From positions 884,903,199 to 884,967,198 of the forward strand of contig CM060912.1 in assembly GCA_030737875.1 (NCBI GenBank): a DNA stretch of 64,000 bases, read 5' to 3'. Each line of letters opens with the position of its first letter. Position 1 is the first letter of the stretch. This document shows positions 35,679 to 46,081 of the stretch, piece by piece. A program made the position numbers and the translations under genes. This stretch comes from Allium sativum (lineage: Eukaryota > Streptophyta > Magnoliopsida > Asparagales > Amaryllidaceae). Below the pieces are notes generated by a model that made no database searches, was not told the origin of the DNA, and saw only the letters and a program-made list of their open reading frames with translations.

Positions 35679-38630
35679 TGTAACACCCCGTAATTTTATA
35701 ACATTAAAATTCACAAATTAAAGTATACTTAATTTTTAGAAGAAGAATTATGTGAAATGGGTTGCGCTATTATGTTCATCTCAAAATTTTGGGTCAAGAT
35801 AGACATTTGGTTTGCATGAAACAGATACCTTATGAAGATGTAATTAAGCCCTGAAGTTTGTATGCATATGAGAGAATTATATATATAGATATATATAAAG
35901 TTTAAATAAATAAATATTCCAAAAAGTTCAAAACAACAAATCAGGAGGGGGAACAGCCGAAGCGCACCATTTTTGGAGTCGACCCGAGCCTCGCTGGCTC
36001 GACTAGGGGTCGATCCAGGGTGTTTGTCTGTCAACCCATGGCCCGATTCGCGCTGATGCCTGATGTTGCATCTGAGTGGTCTTGATGATTTCTGGGTTAA
36101 TCTAAAAGCTCTAATCGATCCTAGACATCTATATATACACCTTAAGACCTAACCCTAATTCATAAAATATTATCTATGACACCATTATGCTGTCAAGCTC
36201 TCTCATAAACCCTAGCCGCCGCCTCAAAATAAATCTCAAGTGTTCATACACAATTCAAATCGAAGTTTAGAGCTTCAACAACAATTAAAGAAGATTAATC
36301 AACGTCAATTCAACGTTTCTGCACCAATTTCAATTCATTAATCCTTTTCTTAAGCAATGAAAGGTGAGTACAGTTATTTTCACAAATCTAATGGGATTAA
36401 AGTAACATGAAAAAGTTGTAAAAAGGATTCATATATATGTTTGTAATGAAAATCTCACCAAGTCTTCACCTTTTTGATTCATGTCATCATATGCATATGT
36501 TTCTATGTAAAGTTCATACCTTTTATCAGTTTTTTCATGTTGAGTCTTTTATTATGCCTCTATGCCAGTCTATATGCCTCTTGATTTCATGATGATGTTT
36601 TATTCCAATTTTCTATGAATTGATTCTCTCTTCTTACCCCTATTCCTTTTATTTGTGGATCTAGGCTACCTTCGAGCCTATATTAAAAATACGCGCGAAT
36701 GCGAATACGTGGGAACGATGTGGAATATTGGGAATATGGAAAATTTGGAAAATTGGATATTATTGGATATTTTGGATAATTGGATAATATGTGAAATTGA
36801 CATATTTGGGTATGAATTACATGGAATTGATGAAATTGCCTAAAATTGTAAATTTGTAAATGAGGCTAATTAATGTGTAATTAGTGACAATTTGGAATAG
36901 GCAATATTATAGACATGATTATATGTTTAATTGGATATATATGACATGAAAATTGGGTATGGGTGAAATACGATGTTAATGAACCTTTGAAACGAGTTAG
37001 GCGCAATTGTGACGTAAGACTGCCCGGAACCGCCTGGCAAATCCAGTGGTCACAATTGGATGTCTAATGTGAGAGGTCAAAGGAATGAATTATAGGCGTA
37101 ACGGTTAATGACACGAGGTTAGACCCAGTTTGTGGCGTACGACTGCCTGGAACCACCCGGAAAATCCAGCGGCCACAAAGTGTTCGGTCTAACGTGAGAG
37201 GTCATGCACCGTTCGTCATAAGAAATGAATTAAAGAATACTAACCATAATAAGACATGGGTATGGTTAGAGGGTTAAGTGGGGTGACAAGTAAATTATGA
37301 CATGTAAATATGGACTTAACCGGAATAAGATAGGACATGTAAATTATGACATGTAAGTATGGAATTAACCGTAGCATGTGTAAGACATGGACATTTAAAT
37401 TAAAATGGTTAAGTTGGAGAAAAACCTAGTGGGGACCAAGCATAGGTGGGTGGCTTGTGTCGAATGGGGACCCATTTCAACCAGTAACCCGTTTGAGTAT
37501 CTAATTGGGCCCGGTACTAGGCCGGGGTTTGGGCACGCTTACTGGGCTTGAATATAAGAGGTCAAAACATTAATAGCAATGGCAACGTAAGTCCAATGGG
37601 TTCATGTGCGTGCATGGGTACGGGCTGGTAGGTAAGACGTTGTTGCATCGTGTAGGTATGGCCGTGGATTTCATGTTGGTATCGGGGTTACCACTTTGGG
37701 GAGTGATACATGCCACTGTGGACCAGCACGGGTGCCTACGGGGTTTAGGGAGTCTATCGAATGGGTAAGGGTACGGTGGTAGGAGCAAGCCGGCACCTAC
37801 GATAGCAGTTAGGTACAAGTAACTACCAAGTTTGTCATGTGGGTATAGTTAAAGGGAAGGGATCAACCTTTAGTAAATAGAGACTAGTAGATGTGCGGTG
37901 TAATTAAGTAATGTGGTGTAACTTAGCAAAAGTGTGGTTTAATGAAATACATGTTGGTTGAGTTGGATAGTCCTTTGGGTGGTAGCCTGATGTTGACTTC
38001 GGTCTTCGGGGTTAGTACTTAGAGGGTTGTTCGCTTAGCCAAGGTGTAGGATTGTCTTAGTACTTAGGAACGGAATGATCTTGTCCATTCTTTTTGTCTA
38101 CCTTGTCTAAGTTGCAGCCATATCATGATGCCTATTTATGTCTTGGTCATTTACCTTACCTATTATTTATTAAAATTACTGGACTCGCCAGGCTTTATGT
38201 CTGACCCATTTGTTTCCACCTCTTTTCTCCCCCCCCCCCCCCCCCCGCTAGGTTTGCAAAGAGGTAATACTACAGCTTAGTGTCGATTTCTTTCAGTTGC
38301 TTGAAGAGAGTAGATGTATCGCTTTGGACACTCTCATCTTTATGGCTTTGCTTATGCTCAGTGGGGATTTATGCAATTATGTTATTTAAGTATTTGCTTC
38401 TTTATGTACTTTGAACTTTTTGGAAAAGACTATTGAACTTGTTGTAATGGTTTTGGAAACTACTTATGTAAGCTTATTTTGAGTTATGATGCTATGAAAT
38501 AAGTTTTATCTTCCACTTTGTTGTTTTATTTATTTGTTCTTGTAATTTATTTGTTCTATACAACAATAACGCTCCACGGCCATTGATGCATTACCTTTGT
38601 GAGTGACATTAATAGACATGGCGTGTTAAA
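35679..38630 (+). repeat. El2 3' LTR (2.95 kb)
   Basis: Co-linear with the 5' LTR minus its solo-LTR insert. It ends gtgttaaa, with a changed final triplet (expected ...ca), followed by TSD gatcc. A TATA-like CTATATATACACC is at 36129-36141. A run of 18 C at 38229-38246 replaces a short C/T run of the 5' LTR near 30240. The intact target of the solo LTR is at 37521-37525. Confidence 0.95.
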
Positions 38631-39381
38631 GATCCCTGAAGTTTGAGCAGTGGAACTGGGTGATTGGAAATTGATAGTGAAGAAGCTAGGGGAGTTTGGT
38701 TTTCTGGTGAGTTAAAACTGAATTTTTAATTTCTAATTTAATTAGTAAGATATTTAATAAAGTCCGAAATCCAATTAGTATACTGTTAAGAAGAAAGGAA
38801 ATGTTATCAATTGTTAATCTGGAGTTGAAAACCGAAAAGAGAAATTTCTTTGTAGAAACATTTTATGAATTGAAAATTTGTTGAGTTAAAAAATTTGGAC
38901 TTTATGTTGTTAGCTGCTCAAAAACCGGAAATATTAGAAAATAAAATTTATAGTATTTTTTTAACATAAACCCTTGTTAAGGGAATTCATTAGCTTATCT
39001 ATAAAATTCGGATTTTTCATAGGTAAGGATAAATCGAATGGAATCATTCGTATGGAGTTTGGAACCTCAAAAATCAATGAAAAGAAATTCAAACTAGGAC
39101 AAGTGCAAATTTAAAAGCTTGGTGAGTAAATATCACTCACCTTTTATTTAGAATTATTTTTATTCGTTAAAAATAATTGTTTGTTGCTTGTTTGAATGCT
39201 TTCTGGTTGTTTAAAATATATTATTAATTTAGGGTGACTATTATATATATATATATAATGGTTTGGTGGTTGGTTCCTGCAGTCTCATTAGCAGATGCCC
39301 GTGGTACCATTAGCGGATGATTACCTTATATGCCCCATGCTATGATAGTGGATGACCTTCTATACCATGATATCCTGCCTC

Positions 39382-39401
39382 GAAGCAGGATGGGTATTAT
39401 T
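39382..39401. repeat. Perfect hairpin in P left arm
   Basis: ATCCTGC and GCAGGAT enclose a 6-base loop. The mirror copy in the right arm (about 40765-40784) keeps both stems although its loop differs. Confidence 0.6.
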
Positions 39402-39839
39402 CCTGTTGACTAACGTCTGTGGATGCAGGAAAAACAGGTTGGAGGGATCCAACTGGATTCCTCAAAAATATATTGTCTGTTTGTTTTTATGTTTGCATAT
39501 ATTGTGATATATGATGTGTTAGAAAACCTGAAATAAATAATTGGTTGTTTGTGTGTTTAAATATCACTGCGCTTAAATGTTGATATTTTAAAAATATCGA
39601 AAAATGAAATTTACAGAGTTAAAAGGGGAAATTCTATTTTTCTAAAATAGAATTTGAAATTTAATAGAATAAAAACATTAACTTATTTTAAAAAAATAAA
39701 AACAAATAGTTCTTTTATAAACGAAGTTTATAATTGAAGTGAAAAGAATTATCATTGGATAATTCGGAAATAAAAATACAAGTGTGAAATTAAAAAGGGA
39801 AATCTATTTCCAAAGTAGAAATATCGATTTCAAAAGAAG

Positions 39840-40260
39840 TTGAAATCGAGACTTGCTTAAGAATGAATAAAGAAAATTCAAATAGAAATTGAATATAGAA
39901 ATTCAATGGAGTTTAAATATTGAAATTCAAATATAGAATTTGAATTTAGAAAATATAAAGGAAATCCAAACATAGAATTTGAATATAGAAAGTGAAATGG
40001 GATTTGAATAAAGAAATTTTAAATATAGAATTTGAATATAGAAATTCAAATGGAGTTTGAATATAGAGAATTTAAAATAGAATTGAAATAAAATTTCAAT
40101 ATAGAATTCAAACAGAGTTGAAATGGGAAATGGAATATAGGAAATTCAAATAGAGTTGAAAGGGGAATTTGAATATAGAATTCAAATAAAGTTGAAATGG
40201 AAATTGAATATAGGACATTTAAATAGAATTGAAATGAAAGTTGAATATAGAAAATCGAAG
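39840..40260. repeat. Degenerate minisatellite in the loop of P
   Basis: Variants of gaatatagaaattcaaat and agttgaaatgg alternate about a dozen times with a period of roughly 30-45 bp. They lie only in the single-copy loop, not in the arms. Confidence 0.7.
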
Positions 40261-40447
40261 ATAAATAAATATATTACCGAGTCAGGAAAAATCGACAATC
40301 TTAGATAATCGAAAATATTACGTTGAATGGGGAAAACTGATTTGATATATATTTAAAATATATCAGAACGGAGTTGGATTTATTATAAACAAAATTTAAA
40401 ATGTTTATATATTAAATATAATTAAAACAAAATTTAAAATGTTTATA

Positions 40448-42478
40448 TATTTGTTTTTATTCTTTTAAAACAAGTTAATATTTTTATTCTATTCAAATTT
40501 CAAATTCTATTTTAGAAAAATAGAATTTCCCCTTTTAACTCTGGAAATTTCCTTTTTCGATATTTTTAAAATATCAACATTTAAGCCCAGTGATATTTAA
40601 ACACACAAACAACAAATTTTTTGTTTCAGGTTTTCTAACACATCATATATCACAGTATATGCAAACAAAAAAAACAAACAGACAATATATTTTTTAGGAA
40701 TCCAGTTGGATCCCTCCAACCTGTTTTCCTACATCCACAGATGTTAATCAACAGAAATAATACCCATCCTGCTCCGAGGCAGGATATTGTAGTATAGAAG
40801 GTCATCCACTATCATAGCGTGGGGCGTATAGGGTAGACATCCGCTAATGGTACCGCGGGCATCCGCTAATGAGACTGCGGGAATCCAACCACCAAACCAA
40901 TATATATATATATAATAGTCACCCTAAATAACTAATATATTTTAAACAACCAGAAAGCATTCAAACAAGCAACAAACAATTATTTTTAACAAATAAAAAT
41001 AATTCTAAATAAAAGGTGAGTGAGATTTACTCACCAGGCTTTTAAATTTGCACTTGTTCTAGTTTCAATTTCTTTTCATTGATTTTCGAGTTTCCAAACT
41101 CCACACGAATGATTCCATTCGATTTATCCTTACCTATGAAAAATCCGAATTTTATAGATACGCTAATGAATTCCCTTAACAAGGGTTTATGTTAAAAACA
41201 TACTATAAATTTTATAAATTGATTCTACAAACAAATTTCTCTCTTCGGTTTCCAACTCTAGATTAACAGTTGATAACATTTCCTTTCTTCTTAACAGTAT
41301 TCTAATTGGATTGTGGACTTTATTAAATAACTTACTAATTAAATTAGAAATTAAAATTTTAGTTTTAACTCACCAGAAAACCAAACTCCCCTAGCTTCTT
41401 CACTGTCAATTTCCAATCACCCAGTTCCACCGCTCAAACTTCAGGGATCGATCTCCCTATTTCAGCCCAGACCTTCTGCCGAACTCAACCCTCCTTTCTC
41501 CTCCCCTCAAACAGTGATCAACTTCCATCATTATACCCTAAATCAAAAGTCCGAACTCCTAGTTCCAGGTCAATTTGAACTCATGAACTTCTGATCGCGA
41601 ATCCCTCATACTCGAGTTCGAACCCTAAAATCACTGACCTGGAGTCGTCGCGACTCCTCCTTTTGATCGAACCCCTTCCTGACCTAGCGATGTTTGAACT
41701 CGCGATTCCCTTTCTGTTTCTTGAATGCGAGTGCCTCCTGCCTATGAGCGATTTAGTTTTCGTTTGATTTGGATTAAAGAAGTAGAAGGGGAGGATACGG
41801 GATTGATTTGGCAAGATGAGGAGCGACCATTTACATTCATGATGCTCGATCGATTTTATTTTTAGGAGAGATAAATGAAAAGAACAAGGTCATCGCTTTT
41901 ATTAGTAGAAGAAGCATGCTTAGAGTTGAAGGAATTAGGTCTGCGTTTTCAACAGTTTAGGTTAGGTGAATTACATACGCACTAATTTGATTTGAAATAA
42001 AGCAATTTTTATTTAATTTAAATAGATTCTGATTTGATTTCTGATTCGACTTCGAGCTTATTCGTTTAAAATATATCGGGGTTCATTAATTTAAACCATG
42101 AACCGCTGTTTTAACGAAACCACCGTTGTTTCAACAGTGTAACACTATTCTGAACTAACTGAATATATTTTGATATTTAATTTCAACGTTTATATAAATA
42201 ACCAAAATAAATTAATACAATATAATTTAAATTCAAAAACAAATAAATTCTTTGAAAATACATCATTATTCTCGTTTTTATATTCAATCAGAACTGACAC
42301 TGATCATCTGAATCATTTTGATTCAGTTTTAACTTCGATTTCAATATATTTCGAATTGACTAATTCGATATATTCTAAATTAAATTATATTCGATTATTA
42401 AATCGATAACTCAATATAAAAATTAATTTATATTATTAATTCAATATTTAAAACTGTTCAAAAATCCTGGTCATTACA
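40448..42478 (-). repeat. Right arm of palindrome P
   Basis: The reverse complement of 23658-24678 joined to 38636-39708. It carries the uninterrupted El2 target (ggatc at 41455-41459) and the mirrored GGTGAGT motifs. ORFs at 41581-41814 and 42170-42409 are mirror images of chance frames in the left arm. Confidence 0.9.
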
Positions 42479-42576
42479 TTAACTATCAGACTTCCTGGCA
42501 CTTGATTTGAGAAATATGAATACAGATGACGTATTAGTGTTGATTTTCGAGAGACGAAAAGTTTGGTCTTTACATT

Positions 42577-42588
42577 TGGTATCAGATC
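42577..42588 (+). other. Primer binding site of element D
   Basis: TGGTATCAGATC followed by ttaggttt sits two bases after the LTR D end (42574). It matches the tRNA-iMet site of the other elements apart from base 11. Confidence 0.75.
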
Positions 42589-44526
42589 TTAGGTTTGGCA
42601 AACGCCTAGGCTTGTATGGCATTATAACTCACTAGAGGTAAGGTTAGTAATACACTAGATTGAGTTCTGAGAGTATATATTATATATAAGAGCGCGTACT
42701 TGTTAATGAATACAAAATATTTTGTATTGGCTTGTTTGATTTGTTAAGTCTGATTTATGGATCTGAGTCAGTCGATTGATCATCGTTTTGATGAAGATTC
42801 TGAAATACTCGAACAAGTGATTTGATTCGATATTGTTTCCGAATTTGGTAAATGGAATAAGTTAACAAGAATTTACATATTTTATATATATAAAGAAAGT
42901 TTCCATAACTAAATTAGTTATATGGATGAGTTGGTTGTTAGGGAATGACGATATTAAATTATTATCAATTATTGGTTGAGTTATAGTTGTATCTGACTAG
43001 TTTATGGGTATTAACTATTGTGTTTGGATAAGCATAAATCTTATCCATTTGCTTACATGGGTTGGGTAGATTTATAATCAGGGAACATCAGAAGCAAACA
43101 TCTTGTGAATTCAGTTTCATGATTTGACTATGAGGCATCTGACGATGTTGGGTAAGAATTCAATGTAAATGAAGTTGTTTAAAATGAATTTAAACCAAAA
43201 ATATGCAAACGTAATTTATAAACGAGATTTATAAACATGAAATGGATTTGAGTTCAGAATGGAAGAGATTTGGAATTCCGGTAAGTTCGAAATGATTTTC
43301 AAAATTTAAAGATAAATTGGGGTTGGTTTGAATGTGTTTAAGGGTTTTAAATGATTTTGAAAGTTTTTTGATAGTGTTGATCTTGGTTTGGTCGCTGGAA
43401 AATAATGGTTATGAAGACTACAGCATTATAAGGATTCATTTTTGAGTTTCTGAGTAAGAACTTGCTACCATGGATGATAGTGTGGATTTGAATAGATTTA
43501 TGTTTTGAATCCAGATTATTTAAAATATAAAATTCGGGATGTCAATTCCGAAGATGCATATAGTTTATGTATTAGAGTTATATGATTTTGCATCTCAATG
43601 ATAAGGTGTTTGGTAGATTTCATCTAATTATGGGATGTAATGTTCGACATTTTTGTATAGTCAATATTTCCAAGTTGAAATTGAACGTTTGACCAGCATA
43701 TGTGAAAACATAAGTGAATATGTTCATAATTTATAACTTAACAAAGGTTAAATGAATTAGCTAAACTTAATTAAAATGAGTCGCATAGTGTCAGTTTGTG
43801 TTTTTTTGAATTGAAGTTTAAGTGATTGTATATGATCCAATATAAGTCGGAACTCTTTGAAACAGGAATCATCTAGATCTATTGGATTATTGTTTTCTAA
43901 TGGAAGAGAAAATTTTAGATTCGTCTTGTAGATTTTGAGATATGTCTAAATCAAATTTTCAGAAAAATCGGGGTTAGGTAGTTCGCGATTTAAAACAAAA
44001 TTAATTATGAAATCGAAATTAAAATATTCGAATTTGAGAAGCGATGAGTTCAAACTTGTTTTGAATTGTTGAACTAGTTGAGTTAAGGTAAGGTTTTTGA
44101 ACATTTTGGTGTATAAAACACTTAAGTACTTATTTGAATAAGTGTTGAATGGATTATAAACGTAAATGAAATCAATTTAGTTTATAATAAGAATTTAAAT
44201 AGGACGAACAATGGAAATATATTTTAATTGATTATAGAAAAGTGTTCGGAAGTTAAGTGTATGAACTTAAGTTATATAATGATTAATAACATGAAGTTAA
44301 AATTTATGAAATAATTTAGAAATGATATTAGTATAAGAATGATATACAAAATATAAGATGAATTAAATGATTGGGATATTAATAAACCAATTGGGAATGA
44401 ATACGTAAGATTTACGTATGTCGTTTTATTTTCTTTGTGGTTTGATTCAGATTTGAGTGCGTGATTTTGTTGAATCTAATACCAATCAGTGTTGGTATTT
44501 TTTACTTGATTCTTGACGACGAAGTT
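42589..44526 (+). other. Non-coding interior of element D
   Basis: About 1.9 kb after the primer site with no frame of 60 codons and no gag or pol similarity that I can see. It ends where LTR E begins. With a 4.5 kb LTR this suits a LARD-like non-autonomous element, truncated here. It could also be a long untranslated leader whose coding part was displaced by E. Confidence 0.5.
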
Positions 44527-44732
44527 TGTAACACCCAGTAATTCTGTTAATATTAATATTTACAAATTAAAGAATAACTAATCTCAGACGTGAGAATTGT
44601 GGGAAACGGGTTACGCCATTGTGTTCGTCTCAGAATTTTGGTTGAAACAGAGTCTGAGTTTGCGGGAAACGAGTACCGGATGAAAGAGTTATGGACAAAC
44701 GAAGTTTGGTGGCAAAGTAAAGAAAAAAATGC

Positions 44733-44796
44733 ACTGGCGCACTTGGGAAGTGCGCCAGTACATATTTACACTGGCGCACCTGCCAAGTGCGCCCAG
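44733..44796. repeat. CpG-rich hairpins in LTR E
   Basis: A perfect 12-bp hairpin ACTGGCGCACTT (44733-44744)/AAGTGCGCCAGT (44748-44759) with a 3-base loop. A second follows, CTGGCGCAC (44771)/GTGCGCCCAG (44787), with one bulged base. They lie about 206-270 bp from the LTR start, the slot held by GTCGACC hairpins in the other LTRs. Confidence 0.9.
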
Positions 44797-44959
44797 GCCG
44801 AGGCTGGAGCCTGCACAGCTTTCTGGTTCAGGCTGACCCGTGTTGTTGAGTCCATCCTGACTCCTTGTTGAATCATTAGGGCTGACTCATCACCCTATCA
44901 TAATTGAATGGTTTTGATTAGCCCTAAGAACATCCGATGACTTAAATTAATTTATAACT

Positions 44960-44969
44960 CTATAAAAAG
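44960..44969 (+). promoter_or_regulatory. TATA box of LTR E
   Basis: CTATAAAAAG followed by ACCCC closely resembles the LTR C box (CTATAAATAG, then ACCCC), 434 bp from the LTR start. Confidence 0.65.
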
Positions 44970-45810
44970 ACCCCTATACACAAACCCTAAATCAGAAAAT
45001 AAACAAAGACCATGGCCGTCATGCTGTTATTTTGAGACCTAGTGCAGCCGCCATCAAATTAAAGGTAAAGAACAGCAACCAAATCAGAACTACTCAACCC
45101 TAACAGCGATTCTTCATCAAAGGAGCGCTAATTCGACTCTCTTTCTTCTCTAATTGTGAGTATGATGATCTTAACAAGATTATTATTAAACTAATTAGAT
45201 TAAGTTATGAATGGATTATAAGTAAATGATGTGGATTGTCATATATGTTGTTGTAAACCTTATGCTATCATGTATGTTGTAACTCCTATGTTATGTGATG
45301 ATGATAACCTATATGTTGTAAATCATGCTATGATGATATTGTATAGGTTGTAGTTTTCTATGCTAAGTTGTGATAAATCATACATGCTTTAAAGTCATGA
45401 TGTTATTATCTATGCTAATTAGTTCATGTTAATCAAATCATAATGTTTGGGCTATGTTGATCTATATGACAAATCATGTATGCAAGTTTAGATTGATTAG
45501 TAAAGATATTGAACATATGCCATGACATCTATTTAGATCTAGAATTATGACATCTAGAATTATGCTATGACATATGTGAATTCAATGTATTAGATGCTAG
45601 TTCACATCATCATTATGTTGCATAAAATCCCATATGCAAGTCCATACATGAATTTGGATAATGATCATATTATGTGAATTGTGACATTTTACCAACAAGT
45701 TGACAACTTTAGATCCATAATATGTGTAGTTTCATGCAAGTTTCACCCCTATTATGATTAGGTCTATTTTACTTGTCTATATGTTGTGATAATTTATCTT
45801 TGTGCTATGA

Positions 45811-45831
45811 GTTAGACTATTCGAGTCTAAC
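45811..45831 (+). repeat. Short hairpin in LTR E
   Basis: GTTAGAC (45811-45817) pairs with GTCTAAC (45825-45831) around a 7-base loop. The stem equals the outer stem of the El1/El2 modules, with the interior missing. Confidence 0.7.
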
Positions 45832-46081
45832 GTATATTTTGCGTTGAATAAGCGAACGTATAACGTGGGGTAGGGGTAATATTAAGGATTTAATATTAAG
45901 AAGTTGGGGTGCAATTGATATGATTTTGCATGCCATGAATGGATGGCCATAATTGAGTCAATTATGGACATCAATAAAAATGGAATTAATTAATAATTTG
46001 AATAGGGATATATTCAAAACTAGGGTAAAAGATTATAAGTGATTATCAATGCTTAGGACACGAGGTTGGACTCGATAATTG

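Larger units (their letters stand above)
24679..38630 (+). mobile_element. El2: Ty3/gypsy chromovirus, plus strand, nested in P
   Basis: LTRs are 24679-30635 (holding a solo LTR) and 35679-38630. The TSD is gatcc, at 24674-24678 and 38631-38635. The right arm of P keeps the empty site as ggatc at 41455-41459, which proves the boundaries. Between the LTRs lie primer site, gag, protease, RT, RNase H, integrase with chromodomain-like tail, and polypurine tract. All domains are present but broken by stops and frameshifts. It is related to El1 (same gag opening and DSGTSHS protease site) but a distinct family by LTR. Confidence 0.96.
23658..42478. mobile_element. P: palindromic insertion, 2 kb inverted arms, LTR-type ends and TSD
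   Basis: Its outer ends are TGTAACGACC at 23658 and GGTCATTACA at 42478. It is flanked by ttaat (23653-23657) and ttaac (42479-42483), a 5-bp target duplication with one change, within LTR D. The left arm (23658-24678 plus 38636-39708) is the reverse complement of the right arm (40448-42478), at roughly nine in ten bases where compared by eye, with one indel of about 90 bp. The loop is 39709-40447. El2 interrupts the left arm. Each arm has the order of an LTR 5' half: TGTAAC end, leader, GGTGAGT motifs, caggttgga block. P without El2 is about 4.9 kb and non-coding. Confidence 0.85.
19241..42574 (+). repeat. LTR 'D': long plus-strand LTR split by palindrome P
   Basis: The 3' end is ...gtctttaca at 42574, followed two bases later by a primer site. 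The body lies at about 19241-23657 and resumes at 42484 after P. Its layout matches the other LTRs: TATA at 19613, GGTGAGT donor-like motif at 20432, and a gcaggttggaggaatcc block (20775) shared with the P arms (39436). Reassembled, it is about 4.5 kb with no coding frame. The 5' end is uncertain because a CACTA-like fragment adjoins it. Small ORFs over its AT and TG arrays are artefacts. Confidence 0.65.
44527..46081 (+). repeat. LTR 'E', 5' part (plus strand)
   Basis: It starts TGTAACACCCAG and follows the El1/El2 LTR layout, including the conserved early block (ttacgccattgtgttcgtctcag at 44612-44634, shared with El1). A CpG hairpin pair lies at 44733-44796, TATA at 44960, a gtgagt motif at 45156 and a gaggttggact block at 46061. 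It stops at the inverted repeat beginning at 46082, and no 3' part is found in the window. The ORF at 44590-44871 is chance. Confidence 0.75.

Noticed and set aside
23658..42478. P as a Mutator-like element with long TIRs
   Set aside because: No 8-11 bp duplication fits at the borders (ccctttaat against ttaactatc), the termini are TG...CA, and a 5-bp near-match flanks it. Not excluded without other copies.
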